A DNA stretch of 64,000 nucleotides, taken from the NCBI RefSeq assembly GCF_947489255.1, contig NZ_CANLCY010000002.1:62001-126000 (forward strand), read 5' to 3'. This document shows positions 48,493-55,862 of this stretch, piece after piece. A program made the position numbers and the translations under genes. This stretch comes from an uncultured Microbacterium sp. Its GTDB lineage: Bacteria; Actinomycetota; Actinomycetes; Actinomycetales; Microbacteriaceae. The notes below the pieces were generated by a model, which had not been told where the DNA came from, searched no databases, and saw only the letters and a list, made by a program, of their open reading frames with translations. Positions within the stretch are counted from its first letter, which is position 1. The number at the start of each line of letters is the position of its first letter.

Positions 48493-49356
48493 TCATAGCA
48501 GTCCGGCCTTTCGGCCTTCCTCGATTAGGTAGCTGACGAACCCCGAGCACGTAACGAGCATGTACTTTGCCAGCGCCTGGTCCACGGTCGCCGCCTCGAT
48601 TGCCCCATGTCGCACCCCGCTTTCGTCGGAGGTGTAGCCGTACATCTTCATCCAGGCCTGCTTCAAGGCGGGATGAATGGTCAGACCGGCAGATTCCAGC
48701 TTCTTCAGTCCGGCGGCTAGGTCAGTTTCGCCAGAGACCATGCGAATGACAGACTCGACGGCGGAGATGGACTCCTTCATTGAGTTTGGGTAGTCCGGGT
48801 TCTGCCTGTTCGCAAGGAGGTCAACGGCCCGGGTGAGTGCATGACGCGCTCCCTTCAGGCCACCGACGGCGTCAAGCGCTTCCTGTACGGCTTCGGACTC
48901 CTCGGTAGAACCAACTGGGGTGATTTCTGTCTCGATGAACCGGTAGCCGACCAGGTACTGCTCAAACCGGTCGTTAGCGGCCTCCGCGAAACCCTCCCAG
49001 AACTGATAAGACTCAGACTCCGGCTGAAGACGTTTGATGTCCTTGGCGAAATTTTCCAGCACGTCGAGCGCGTCGAACCAAGAGAAATCGAGTACCCCGG
49101 CCTTCATGCGTTGCCAGACCTTCGCGTCGCCCGGGTACTCGTCGCGCGCTTCCTTGAACGTGTAGGTCCACATAGCGAGCAATACCTGCTGAAGGTAACC
49201 GTCGTTTTGATACTGGAGGTAAATTCGGTCTTCCAGAATCTCGCGGAAGATGACGAGCAAATTCCACATGGCAACGCGCGTCTCGGCGTCGAGGTCTTCC
49301 TGCTGCACGAGGGACCGAGTTGGGTTGTAGCCCATGCGCTGCGAGAACGAACTCAT
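48493..49356 (-). CDS. AbiJ-NTD4 domain protein, putative abortive-infection effector
   Basis: 287 residues. The N-terminus (FSQRMGYNPTRSLVQQEDLDAETRVAMWNLL) matches the AbiJ N-terminal domain 4 pattern: FSxRMGY, then an acidic D-AETR-WN helix. The C-terminal ~100 residues (from NPDYPN, residue 186) form an Abi/HEPN-like domain with GVRHG at 247-251, followed by a hydrophobic helix. HEPN-type Arg/His pairs are RNase catalytic residues in related defence proteins; activity here is inferred. The same C-terminal pattern recurs in the protein at 51281-52111. It is the only long gene of the island on this strand, divergent from the others across 67 bp. Confidence 0.72.
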   Translation of the reverse strand: MSSFSQRMGYNPTRSLVQQEDLDAETRVAMWNLLVIFREILEDRIYLQYQNDGYLQQVLLAMWTYTFKEARDEYPGDAKVWQRMKAGVLDFSWFDALDVLENFAKDIKRLQPESESYQFWEGFAEAANDRFEQYLVGYRFIETEITPVGSTEESEAVQEALDAVGGLKGARHALTRAVDLLANRQNPDYPNSMKESISAVESVIRMVSGETDLAAGLKKLESAGLTIHPALKQAWMKMYGYTSDESGVRHGAIEAATVDQALAKYMLVTCSGFVSYLIEEGRKAGLL

Positions 49357-49423
49357 GGCGACAGGTTACTGGGCCGGGACGGTTCGAGCTCCGGGGGTTG
49401 GCCCGCAGCTTCTGCTGGATGTG

Positions 49424-49738
49424 ATGTCGGACCCTAGGCGTAGCACCCACGCTATGCACGCCCCCGGAATCACTGTGAAGCTTCTTCCGCGCGCAAACCC
49501 GAGACGCCGTACTGAGCTTCCCCGGTACGCCGTGAGACTAGACGGGAAAGTCATTGGCCGTGTCGAGACAAAGCACCTGCGCGGCGCACGAAACCTCTTC
49601 TATTTTGCTTACGTCCTCCACCCCGACACGGGTCAGGAGCACCGGCTTGAGGGCAACACGGATTTCGAGGAACGAGTAGACGTGGTGCGTCGATTCTGGC
49701 TCGAACCGTCGGAGTTCCCGCAGCACATCGGCCTGTAA
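49424..49738 (+). CDS. Small basic protein of unknown function
   Basis: 104 residues if ATG 49424 is used; ATG 49454 would give 94 and ATG 49355 would give 127. No signal or membrane segment. The core KLLPRANPRRRTELPRYAV / RLDGKVIGRVETKHLRGARN / FYFAYVLHPDTGQEHRLEG reads as a compact alpha/beta protein with alternating charged strands. I do not recognise a family. It stands between the AbiJ-like gene and the nuclease gene, 97 bp before the latter, and could be a regulator or accessory factor of the module. Confidence 0.55.
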   Translation: MSDPRRSTHAMHAPGITVKLLPRANPRRRTELPRYAVRLDGKVIGRVETKHLRGARNLFYFAYVLHPDTGQEHRLEGNTDFEERVDVVRRFWLEPSEFPQHIGL

Positions 49739-49835
49739 CGTTTGCGGGACACGCCCCCGACCGTCGCATCCAGCCTGAGCCAATTTCTTGGTCCATGATG
49801 AAAGCTACGACCGCAATCGACCGGGGGGCCAATAA

Positions 49836-51284
49836 GTGCGGGTATCGGAACATTACGGGCTTGGAGTGACACAGCCGTCGCTTGAGTTCGTGGACGTAGA
49901 AGTGACGGGTGACACAAAGGTGTTCGTTGACCCACACGCCTTCACGACGATGGAAAGCGACTGGGCACGTGAGTGTGTCAGCTTGCTTCAGGACTTCTAC
50001 GGCGAAGTGCTGGCAGCGGTGAGAGCGAGCGACGAGCGGCGCGGGATGTACCTGCTTGGGCGGCTCGGCGAGTCGAACGAAGCACACCTGGGCCTTTCCA
50101 GCGCCCAGGCCCGCGGTAGCGGCGTGGCCATTGGCCTGGCAAGCGACATTTACAACGCGCTGGGCATGAGCACGGCGGTCATCTCGGGAATCCTGAGCGA
50201 GGTCCAGGAGACGGTGCTGTTTGTGGAGGGTATCGGGCACGACCGAGTGTCAGACATGACCATCAACATCATTCGCCGTCAGTTGATTAAGTTCACCCAG
50301 GAGGTCTGCAAGTACTACGGCATCCCGATGGTGCCGCAAGTGGACTCGGGGTGGATGTGGGACCGCCGCACGCAGACCTGGGTGACAGAACACGTTGAAC
50401 TACCGATGCCGAACGGCAAGCTGTTGCTGGTCCCGTTGTCCGTTGTGCGGAAGTCCCCAACGTTCGACCCCGGCGACTACCTGTCGCACTTCGTGTTGCC
50501 GTACTTGCAAGATGTCGAGCTTGGTAGCGCCGGTTCGACTCTCGTCCGCACGCGCCGGTCGAAGCGGTTAAAAGGCGAGCGATACGTTACCAAGAAGTCC
50601 ATCCTTGAACGCGACCCGAAGCCGCGCAAGCGCTGGAACAACGAGGCTACAGACGAGAAGCCGGAGCTTCTTGAGGATTATCGCAACGCGAAGGAGCGGG
50701 CAACCGAGCCGCCTGGTCACGAAGAGGTCGCCTCTGCCCTTGGGACGCCCCTCCCCAACTGGGATGCGCTTCTCGCTCATGTGCTTGCCGTTCCCGCTGG
50801 ACGCGAGCACGCAGACGACTATCACCGCGCGGTTCAGCACTTGCTCAATGCGCTGTTCTACCCCTGGCTGGACCTGCCGAAGCGCGAGTTGAAAATTCAT
50901 GGCGGTCGCAAGCGCATCGACATTGTTTACGTGAATCAGGCGCAGCACGGCTTTTTCCAGTGGCTGCACACGGCGGGCGGCGTCCCAGCCGGTCAGGTAG
51001 TCATCGAGTGCAAGAACTACACCCAGCCTTTGAAGAACGAGGAATTTGACCAGCTAACGGGGCGGTTCTCACCCAACAGGGGCAAGTTTGGTTTCCTCTG
51101 CTACCGAGGTGCGGCGGGCGAGAAGGTAGCCGTGACCCAGCGTTGTCGCGACGCGGCCCTGGACGACCGTGGCTTCATCATTGCCCTGGATGACGATGAC
51201 CTCTCAATCCTGGTCGAAGCACGGAAAGCAGACGGCCCCGAAATGTTCGACTACCTCATCATGCGATTCCGGGAGTTGATTTGA
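49836..51284 (+). CDS. Putative PD-(D/E)XK restriction-endonuclease-like protein
   Basis: 482 residues. The C-terminal third contains HGGRKRIDIVYVNQ with Asp362 and, 29 residues later, QVVIECKNY with Glu391-Cys392-Lys393; D...ExK on adjacent beta-strands is the Mrr/PD-(D/E)XK nuclease core. The N-terminal ~230 residues (YGLGVTQPSLEFVDVEV, then EGIGHDRVSDMTINIIR) look like a separate sensor or scaffold region which I cannot name, and a charged linker (about residues 240-300) joins them. GTG 49836 start. Overlaps the next gene by 4 bp, so the two probably act together. Confidence 0.65.
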   Translation: MRVSEHYGLGVTQPSLEFVDVEVTGDTKVFVDPHAFTTMESDWARECVSLLQDFYGEVLAAVRASDERRGMYLLGRLGESNEAHLGLSSAQARGSGVAIGLASDIYNALGMSTAVISGILSEVQETVLFVEGIGHDRVSDMTINIIRRQLIKFTQEVCKYYGIPMVPQVDSGWMWDRRTQTWVTEHVELPMPNGKLLLVPLSVVRKSPTFDPGDYLSHFVLPYLQDVELGSAGSTLVRTRRSKRLKGERYVTKKSILERDPKPRKRWNNEATDEKPELLEDYRNAKERATEPPGHEEVASALGTPLPNWDALLAHVLAVPAGREHADDYHRAVQHLLNALFYPWLDLPKRELKIHGGRKRIDIVYVNQAQHGFFQWLHTAGGVPAGQVVIECKNYTQPLKNEEFDQLTGRFSPNRGKFGFLCYRGAAGEKVAVTQRCRDAALDDRGFIIALDDDDLSILVEARKADGPEMFDYLIMRFRELI

Positions 51285-52111
51285 GCAACCTGGACGACTG
51301 GCAGCGACTCTCAGTGCGCGACGGGCGGCGCAAGCCTGCCACCCTCTCGGAGGGCTTTAGTCCTGCGGCTACGCGCGGCCTGGTGCACTGGCTTGAGGGT
51401 GAGTTGGGATACAGGACCGCAGGGAGAGGCTTCGACTTCGACGGTTTGATTTTTTCGGTGGCCCTCGTCTGCGACATTGAGTTGGACCCGGAACAAACCT
51501 GGGAAGTGAGTCTGTTAGAGCAGTTGCTCAACCCCGCTGCTGAAGATGACGAGTTGATGCTCGATGTGCTCGACGCCACTCTCGCGAAGAGCGTCATCCA
51601 CTCGCATAAGACTTTGCACGGGCTTCTCCGTGATGCCGCGTCAGTCTGGACTGTGACCGAGGACGGGCGCTCGCTGGTTCGGCGCGTCGGACGTGCAGCG
51701 GAGGTTGCCTACGGTGACGCCGTAGGCGTCGATGACCCGGCCAGCACAGAACTGTCCGAAGCGTGGGTCGCCATGTACGGCACTTCTCCTAATTACTCGG
51801 ACGCCTGGGACCACGCCATTAAAGCAATGGAGGCGGTTCTCGTCCCCGTCGTTGCTCCAAATAATCCCCGCGCAACACTCGGAACAGTCACCGCGGAGCT
51901 GGAGAAGGGCGTTAAGTTTGTCGCCTTCGCTCTGGGGCCGGTCGAGACTCTGGGGGCCATGACCCGCCTCGCGTGGCCGAATCCTGACCGGCATGGCGGT
52001 GGACAAGGCCGCGCCCCCGAAGAAGATGAAGCGAGCGGGGTAGTGCACCTCGCCGTGACCGTAGTTCAGTGGGTGCGCAACGGCGTCATAGCCCCACAGA
52101 AATCCAGCTGA
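51281..52111 (+). CDS. Second Abi-like protein, partner of the nuclease
   Basis: 276 residues starting with TTG at 51281, whose TTGA overlaps the nuclease stop; without this rare start the conserved-looking N-terminus would be lost. The C-terminal part (from SPNYSDAWDHAIKAMEAVL, residue 169) parallels the AbiJ-NTD4 protein: P-[DN]-Y, AIKAMEAVL/SISAVESVI, TLGTVTAELE/AAGLKKLESA, then RHGGG at 237-241 and a hydrophobic helix (VVHLAVTVVQWV). It therefore probably carries the same Abi_C/HEPN-like domain with a different N-terminus. Role in defence is inferred from this and from context. Confidence 0.62.
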   Translation: MSNLDDWQRLSVRDGRRKPATLSEGFSPAATRGLVHWLEGELGYRTAGRGFDFDGLIFSVALVCDIELDPEQTWEVSLLEQLLNPAAEDDELMLDVLDATLAKSVIHSHKTLHGLLRDAASVWTVTEDGRSLVRRVGRAAEVAYGDAVGVDDPASTELSEAWVAMYGTSPNYSDAWDHAIKAMEAVLVPVVAPNNPRATLGTVTAELEKGVKFVAFALGPVETLGAMTRLAWPNPDRHGGGQGRAPEEDEASGVVHLAVTVVQWVRNGVIAPQKSS

Positions 52112-52191
52112 AGCCCCTTCACGCCCGCAGAGCCTGATTTTGGGCAGAGTCCTCCTTCACCATTGGCGATTTGGCGCTTTTTTCGAAGCTC

Positions 52192-52320
52192 CTAGCGACG
52201 CCGACCGTGGCGCTTGCGCTTGCCTCGCGGCTTGCGGAAGCGGTCGATGGTCTGGTTCAGGACGAGAACCAGGCCGGTCAGCGAAGCGAGGAACGCCGTG
52301 ATGTCGTTCAGCAACGTCAT
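52192..52320 (-). CDS. 42-residue single-helix membrane peptide
   Basis: MTLLNDITAFLASLTGLVLV begins a single hydrophobic helix, and the C-terminus is strongly basic (KPRGKRKRHGRRR). The start at 52320 has GGGGAGG 6 nt upstream, one of the best ribosome sites in the island. A hairpin (GCTCGCC 52344-52350 / GGCGAGC 52356-52362) lies in its leader. Size, helix and basic tail recall type I toxins, holin-like peptides or small membrane anchors; nothing here decides between them. It converges with the preceding Abi-like gene. Confidence 0.55.
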   Translation of the reverse strand: MTLLNDITAFLASLTGLVLVLNQTIDRFRKPRGKRKRHGRRR

Positions 52321-52412
52321 CAGCGACCTCCCCTCAGGGTGGTGCTCGCCAATGGGGCGAGCGAGGACCGCAGTGTGAAGCGACTGCGGAGCTTCGGGAT
52401 GCCCGGGGGCAT

Positions 52413-52439
52413 AGAAAAAGCCCGTTCGAGGAACGGGCT
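52413..52439 (-). terminator. Leftward Rho-independent terminator in the island
   Basis: Stem CCCGTTC (52421-52427) / GAACGGG (52431-52437) with a 3-nt loop. Read leftward it is followed by five T residues (complement of 52414-52418). A second similar hairpin, CCCGGT/ACCGGG around TCAAG (52570-52590), lies upstream in the same direction. Both share the text AAAGCCCG and CGGGCTGGG, so they may be copies. Confidence 0.7.
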
Positions 52440-52510
52440 GGGTTCGGGCATAACTGTCCCGGGCAAGGTCCATGCTACGGGAGCGATTGCGCGCAGCAGT
52501 GCGGACACTC

Positions 52511-52950
52511 TGACCCTAGGGGTGGCAAACGCTCGCCGCGAAGACGAAACGCCGCGCTAGGAACGACAAAGCCCGGTTCAAGACCGGGCTGGGCACACGA
52601 ATATCGCGCAGTGACAAACTAACGCGTTTGCGCCGCCCCTGCTGGCGCGACACGCGCTCAATTTGACTCTAGGGGGGTCCGACGTTCGCGGGTCAAGCTC
52701 GACACGCGAAGGAGTGTCTACCGGGTGCACTTAGTCGCAACCCTGACGCTAGGGGCGGCAAGTACTCGCTGGCCAAGCTCGACACGCGAGTAAGGGCAAT
52801 TCGTGTCGTGTCTGATGTCTCAACTCCGACGCTAAGGGGTGTCAATACTCTGCTGTCAAGCTCGTGCGGCCAAGGTGCCCCTGAGCGCAAAAAAGCCCCA
52901 CTCTGACCGTAGGGTCTGACACCGCTGCGTCGTCAACACCAGCGCCAGCC
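52511..52950. repeat. Non-coding tandem array of about 80-bp units
   Basis: Units begin with TGAC-N-CTAGGGG-like boxes at 52511, 52664, 52744, 52827 and 52904; the last four are spaced 80, 83 and 77 bp. In the units at 52664, 52744 and 52827 the motif CAAGCTCG starts exactly 30 bp after the box (52694, 52774, 52857). Two units have a stem around it: TTCGC/GCGAA and TACTCGC/GCGAGTA, a base-pair change preserved on both sides. No credible open frame crosses the array. Possible identities: structured RNA repeats, a phage-type operator array, or a replication or attachment region. Confidence 0.7.
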
Positions 52951-53112
52951 GGCTCACTTGTCCCAAGTTGCCAATTGGCGTTCAGGGGCGCTGGCAGATC
53001 CCCTGAACGGGTCGCACAGTCCGGCAGATGACGGACGGGGACGGCGATACGACGAGCGCGCGCGCTGACACAGTAAACTACTTCACAGACCAACGAGGAA
53101 AAGGGGGCCGCG

Positions 53113-53286
53113 ATGGCAGCCATGAAGCCGCGTACCGGCGACGGACCGATGGAGGCCGTGAAGGAGGGCCGGTTGATCATCGTGCGCGTGCCGCTCGAGG
53201 GCGGCGGGCGTCTCGTCGTCTCGGTGAACGACGCCGAGGCGAAGGAACTCTACGACGTGCTCGGTGGTGTCGTCGGCGCTGCCTGA
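53113..53286 (+). CDS. DUF3117 family protein
   Basis: 57 residues: MAAMKPRTGDGPMEAVKEGR then VRVPLEGGGRLVVSVNDAEAKEL, the highly conserved actinobacterial DUF3117 sequence. Function unknown; found across Actinobacteria as a single copy. A GAGGAAAAGGGGG stretch 6-18 nt before ATG 53113 serves as ribosome site, and TAAACT near 53074 could be the -10. It marks the return to core chromosome after the island. Confidence 0.9.
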   Translation: MAAMKPRTGDGPMEAVKEGRLIIVRVPLEGGGRLVVSVNDAEAKELYDVLGGVVGAA

Positions 53287-53300
53287 CGATCATCTCCGCA

Positions 53301-53332
53301 CGAAGGCCGGTCCCCGCGGGGGCCGGCCTTCG
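53301..53332 (+). terminator. Hairpin terminator after DUF3117 gene
   Basis: CGAAGGCCGG (53301-53310) pairs with CCGGCCTTCG (53323-53332), extended inward by CCCC/GGGG. It lies 14 bp after the stop and ends in CGTCGT without a U-tract. Confidence 0.75.
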
Positions 53333-53446
53333 TCGTATCGGTGGGACGGTGAGCGTCGTGGTCTCGGGCGCGGGACGTCGGGCCTTCCACCGCCTGGACG
53401 TCCCGGAACGTTGCCGCGGAGCGCGGCATCCGGAGTCGTTCGGTCT

Positions 53447-54085
53447 TCAGGCGTCGATGGGGCGCGTCGTGAGCTGCAGCAGGCCCTCGCCGGTCGTGGA
53501 GAGGGCGCCGATGACGGCGGGGGAGGCCTGGACCTCTTGGATGAGGGAGCGGTACGCGGTCGTCACGGCGTCGCGGCGAACGGGATCGGCGACCGCTCCG
53601 CCCGCCAGCACGCGCGGGATGAGCACGGTTCCGCCGGCGCGGACGAGGCGCAGGCCGTGCTCGACGTATTCGATGACGCCCTCGGGGTCGGCGTCGATGA
53701 AGACGATGTCGTACGACGCCTCGTTCATGCGCGGGAGCACGTCGGAGGCGCGGCCCGTGATGAAGCGGGCGCGAGCCGCGGGGACGCGCGCGTCGAGGAA
53801 GGCCTGACGAGCAGCGCCGAGGTGCTCGGGCTCGCTGTCGATGGTCGTGATCGTCGCGCGCGGCGAGCCGTGCAGTAGCCAGAGTCCCGAGACGCCACCG
53901 CCGGTTCCGACCTCGACGATGTTGAGCGCGCGCGATGCCGCCGAGATCACGGCCGCCTGTGCACCGACCGCGGGGCTCACGGGCGCAGCGCCGAGTTCGA
54001 GCGCGTGCGCCCGAGCGCGAGCGATGTGCTCGGGCTCGACCGTCGACTCCTGCACGAACCGTTCGTTCGCCTGTTGACCGCTCAC
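53447..54085 (-). CDS. O-methyltransferase (class I, SAM-dependent)
   Basis: 212 residues of the Methyltransf_3/catechol O-methyltransferase group. The SAM-binding glycine motif is VEVGTGGGVSGLWLL (about residues 56-70), the acidic loop TIDSEPEHL follows, and YDIVFIDADPEGVIEY carries the metal-binding Asp. Mycobacterial homologues next to tatB are annotated O-methyltransferases with unknown acceptors. GTG 54085 has GAGGAGG upstream. Divergent from tatB. Confidence 0.88.
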   Translation of the reverse strand: MSGQQANERFVQESTVEPEHIARARAHALELGAAPVSPAVGAQAAVISAASRALNIVEVGTGGGVSGLWLLHGSPRATITTIDSEPEHLGAARQAFLDARVPAARARFITGRASDVLPRMNEASYDIVFIDADPEGVIEYVEHGLRLVRAGGTVLIPRVLAGGAVADPVRRDAVTTAYRSLIQEVQASPAVIGALSTTGEGLLQLTTRPIDA

Positions 54086-54157
54086 GTGGACCTCCTCGAC
54101 TCAGGCTAGACGGCCGAAGGGTGCGCGCCCCCCAGGCGCGGCCGGTAATCTAATGCC

Positions 54158-54529
54158 ATGTTCTTCGGCCTCACGATCGAGAAGCTGCTGCTGATCGGCG
54201 TGATCGCCGCGGTGCTCGTCGGTCCCGAGCGGCTCCCGCGTTACGCGGAGACGCTCGCCAAGTTCACCAAGCGCGCGAAAGAGACGCTGCAAGGTGCCCG
54301 GACACGCATGCGCGACGAGATGGGCCCCGAGTTCGACGACGTCGACTGGAAGAAGCTCGACCCGCGCCAGTACGACCCGCGGCGCATCATCCGCGAGGCG
54401 CTCCTCGACGACACCCCGACGGCGACCATGCGGGCGGCGGGCGCCGCGGCCCTCGCGGCCAAGCCGAAGCCGACGGTGCCGCCGTTCTCGCCCGGCGAGC
54501 GTCCCCCGTTCGACGACGAAGCGACCTGA
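54158..54529 (+). CDS. tatB: Sec-independent translocase subunit TatB
   Basis: 123 residues. A short periplasmic start and single helix (FGLTIEKLLLIGVIAAVLVG) lead into PERLPRYAETLAKF, the TatA/B hinge and amphipathic helix, with the conserved GPERLP. The longer acidic helix and C-terminal tail, and the O-methyltransferase/mrp neighbourhood, favour TatB over TatA. It recognises twin-arginine signals together with TatC. ATG 54158 is 6 nt after TAATCT (54146-54151), suggesting a leaderless mRNA. Confidence 0.9.
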   Translation: MFFGLTIEKLLLIGVIAAVLVGPERLPRYAETLAKFTKRAKETLQGARTRMRDEMGPEFDDVDWKKLDPRQYDPRRIIREALLDDTPTATMRAAGAAALAAKPKPTVPPFSPGERPPFDDEAT

Positions 54530-54582
54530 GGCCCACGCGCCGGCGCCGGGGCCGGTGAGCGCGAAGTGTTCCCGACCCGGGT

Positions 54583-54651
54583 AGGTTCCTGAGCTCGGCG
54601 AAGGGACCGGTGCGTGCGCGGGACCCGGTGGCTTCGACAGGCTCAGCCACC
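54583..54651. repeat. REP-like pair between tatB and the mrp homologue
   Basis: Unit d contains GGTTCCTGAGCTCGGCGAAG then GGACC (54584-54608); unit e, GTGGCTTCGACAGGCTCAGC then CAC (54629-54651), is inverted relative to it. GTGGCT/AGCCAC form the outer stem of unit e. Same family as the units inside gcvT; a degenerate relative (GGCTTCGACGGGCCCGG) follows near 54676. No gene lies in 54530-54713. Confidence 0.75.
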
Positions 54652-54713
54652 TAGCAGTGCGCGTGTGCGGGTCTCGGGCTTCGACGGGCCCGGCAGCCGG
54701 GGGTGCGGCGTCG

Positions 54714-55862
54714 TCAGACGCTCACGCGCAGGGGCTTGCCCGCAAGGCCGCGGGGGCGGATCGCGAGGGCCGCGGCGGCCGCGTCGATCGCCCGCGCGGC
54801 GGGGTCGTCGGGGTTCGAGAGCACCACGGGTCGGCCGTCGTCGCCCCCCGTGCGCAGCGCCGGGCTGAGGGGCACGGATGCCAGCAACGGCACCGTCGCC
54901 TCATCGGTCGACAGGGCACGGGCCACCTCCTCGCCGCCACCGGCTCCGAAGAGGTCGAGCACGGTGCCGTCGGGGAGGGTCATCGCGGCCATGTTCTCGA
55001 TGACGCCGATCGGGCGCTGACCGGTCTGGCGCGCCACGAGACCCGAGCGCACGGCCACCTCGGCGGCGGCCGCCTGCGGAGTGGTCACCACGAGCACGTC
55101 GGCGTGGGGGAGCAGCTGGCCCACCGAGATCGCGACGTCGCCCGTGCCGGGCGGCATGTCCAGCAGCAGGACGTCGAGGTCGCCGAAGAACACGTCGGTG
55201 AGGAACTGCTGCACGGTGCGGTGCAGCATCGGCCCGCGCCACGCGACCGCGCCCGCGGCATCCTCTCCGGGTCGACGCAGGAACATGCCGATCGAGATCA
55301 CCTTCACCCCGTAGGCGACGGGCGGCAGGATGAGGTCGTCGAGGCGGGTGGGCGCGGGCGGCAGGCCGTCGGTGTCGACGAGGCCGAGCAGACCCGGGAT
55401 CGAGAATCCGTGCACGTCGGCGTCGACGAGGCCCACCCGCAGCCCCCGGGCCGCGAGCGCGACGGCGAGGTTCGCCGTGACGGTCGACTTGCCGACACCG
55501 CCCTTGCCGCTGGTGACGGCGATGACGCGCGTGAGGGAGTCGGGGCCGAACGGCATCTCGCGTTTCGCCCGCCCCCCGCGCAGCTTCTCGGTCAGGGCCT
55601 TGCGCTCGTCGGGCGACATGACGCCGACGCGCACGTCGACGGCGTCGATCCCCGCGACCGAGGCCGCGGCCTCCCGCACGTCGCGCTCGATGCGGTCGGC
55701 GGCGGGGCACCCGACGATCGTCAGGGCGATGCCCACCTCCGCCACGCCGTCGCGCACGGCGATCTCGCGCAGCATGTCGAGCTCGCCGAGGGGGCGGCGC
55801 AACTCCGGATCGGTGACGCCGGCGACCGCGTCGCGGACGCGGGCGGTCAACTCCGCCGTCAC
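54714..55862 (-). CDS. mrp: Mrp/ApbC-type iron-sulfur carrier ATPase
   Basis: 382-residue P-loop NTPase that carries and inserts Fe-S clusters. The N-terminal ~90 residues are a MIP18/DUF59 domain (VTDPELRRPLGELDMLREI). The deviant Walker A is GKGGVGKST at 119-127, then VGLVDADVHGFSIPGLLGL, DVLLLDMPPGTGDVAISVGQ and PIGVIENMAAMT. The paired CPxC cysteines found in many homologues (after VIENM) are not seen: the segment reads NMAAMTLPDGTVLDLFGAGGG. GTG 55862 overlaps the DUF1003 gene by 4 bp. Confidence 0.9.
   Translation of the reverse strand: MTAELTARVRDAVAGVTDPELRRPLGELDMLREIAVRDGVAEVGIALTIVGCPAADRIERDVREAAASVAGIDAVDVRVGVMSPDERKALTEKLRGGRAKREMPFGPDSLTRVIAVTSGKGGVGKSTVTANLAVALAARGLRVGLVDADVHGFSIPGLLGLVDTDGLPPAPTRLDDLILPPVAYGVKVISIGMFLRRPGEDAAGAVAWRGPMLHRTVQQFLTDVFFGDLDVLLLDMPPGTGDVAISVGQLLPHADVLVVTTPQAAAAEVAVRSGLVARQTGQRPIGVIENMAAMTLPDGTVLDLFGAGGGEEVARALSTDEATVPLLASVPLSPALRTGGDDGRPVVLSNPDDPAARAIDAAAAALAIRPRGLAGKPLRVSV

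Larger units (their letters stand above)
48456..53023. mobile_element. Putative defence island flanked by 13-bp direct repeats
   Basis: GTCGCACAGTCCG occurs at 48456-48468 and again at 53011-53023, between core genes (PIG-V-like and DUF3117). The interval has lower GC, different codon use and only one GGATGCC/GGCATCC (at about 52397), against 26 counted in the first 15 kb. It holds five genes and a repeat array. No integrase, transposase or tRNA target is seen, so mobility is inferred from composition and repeats only. A further direct repeat GAGTTGGCA (48416-48424, 48427-48435) lies outside the left end. Confidence 0.55.

Noticed and set aside
48841..49437. 198-codon + strand frame opposite the AbiJ-NTD4 gene
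   Set aside because: Antisense shadow; no ribosome site and the opposite frame shows domain motifs.
52511..52950. Array interpreted as CRISPR
   Set aside because: Repeats are long, imperfect and spaced about 80 bp with partly conserved spacers; no cas genes.
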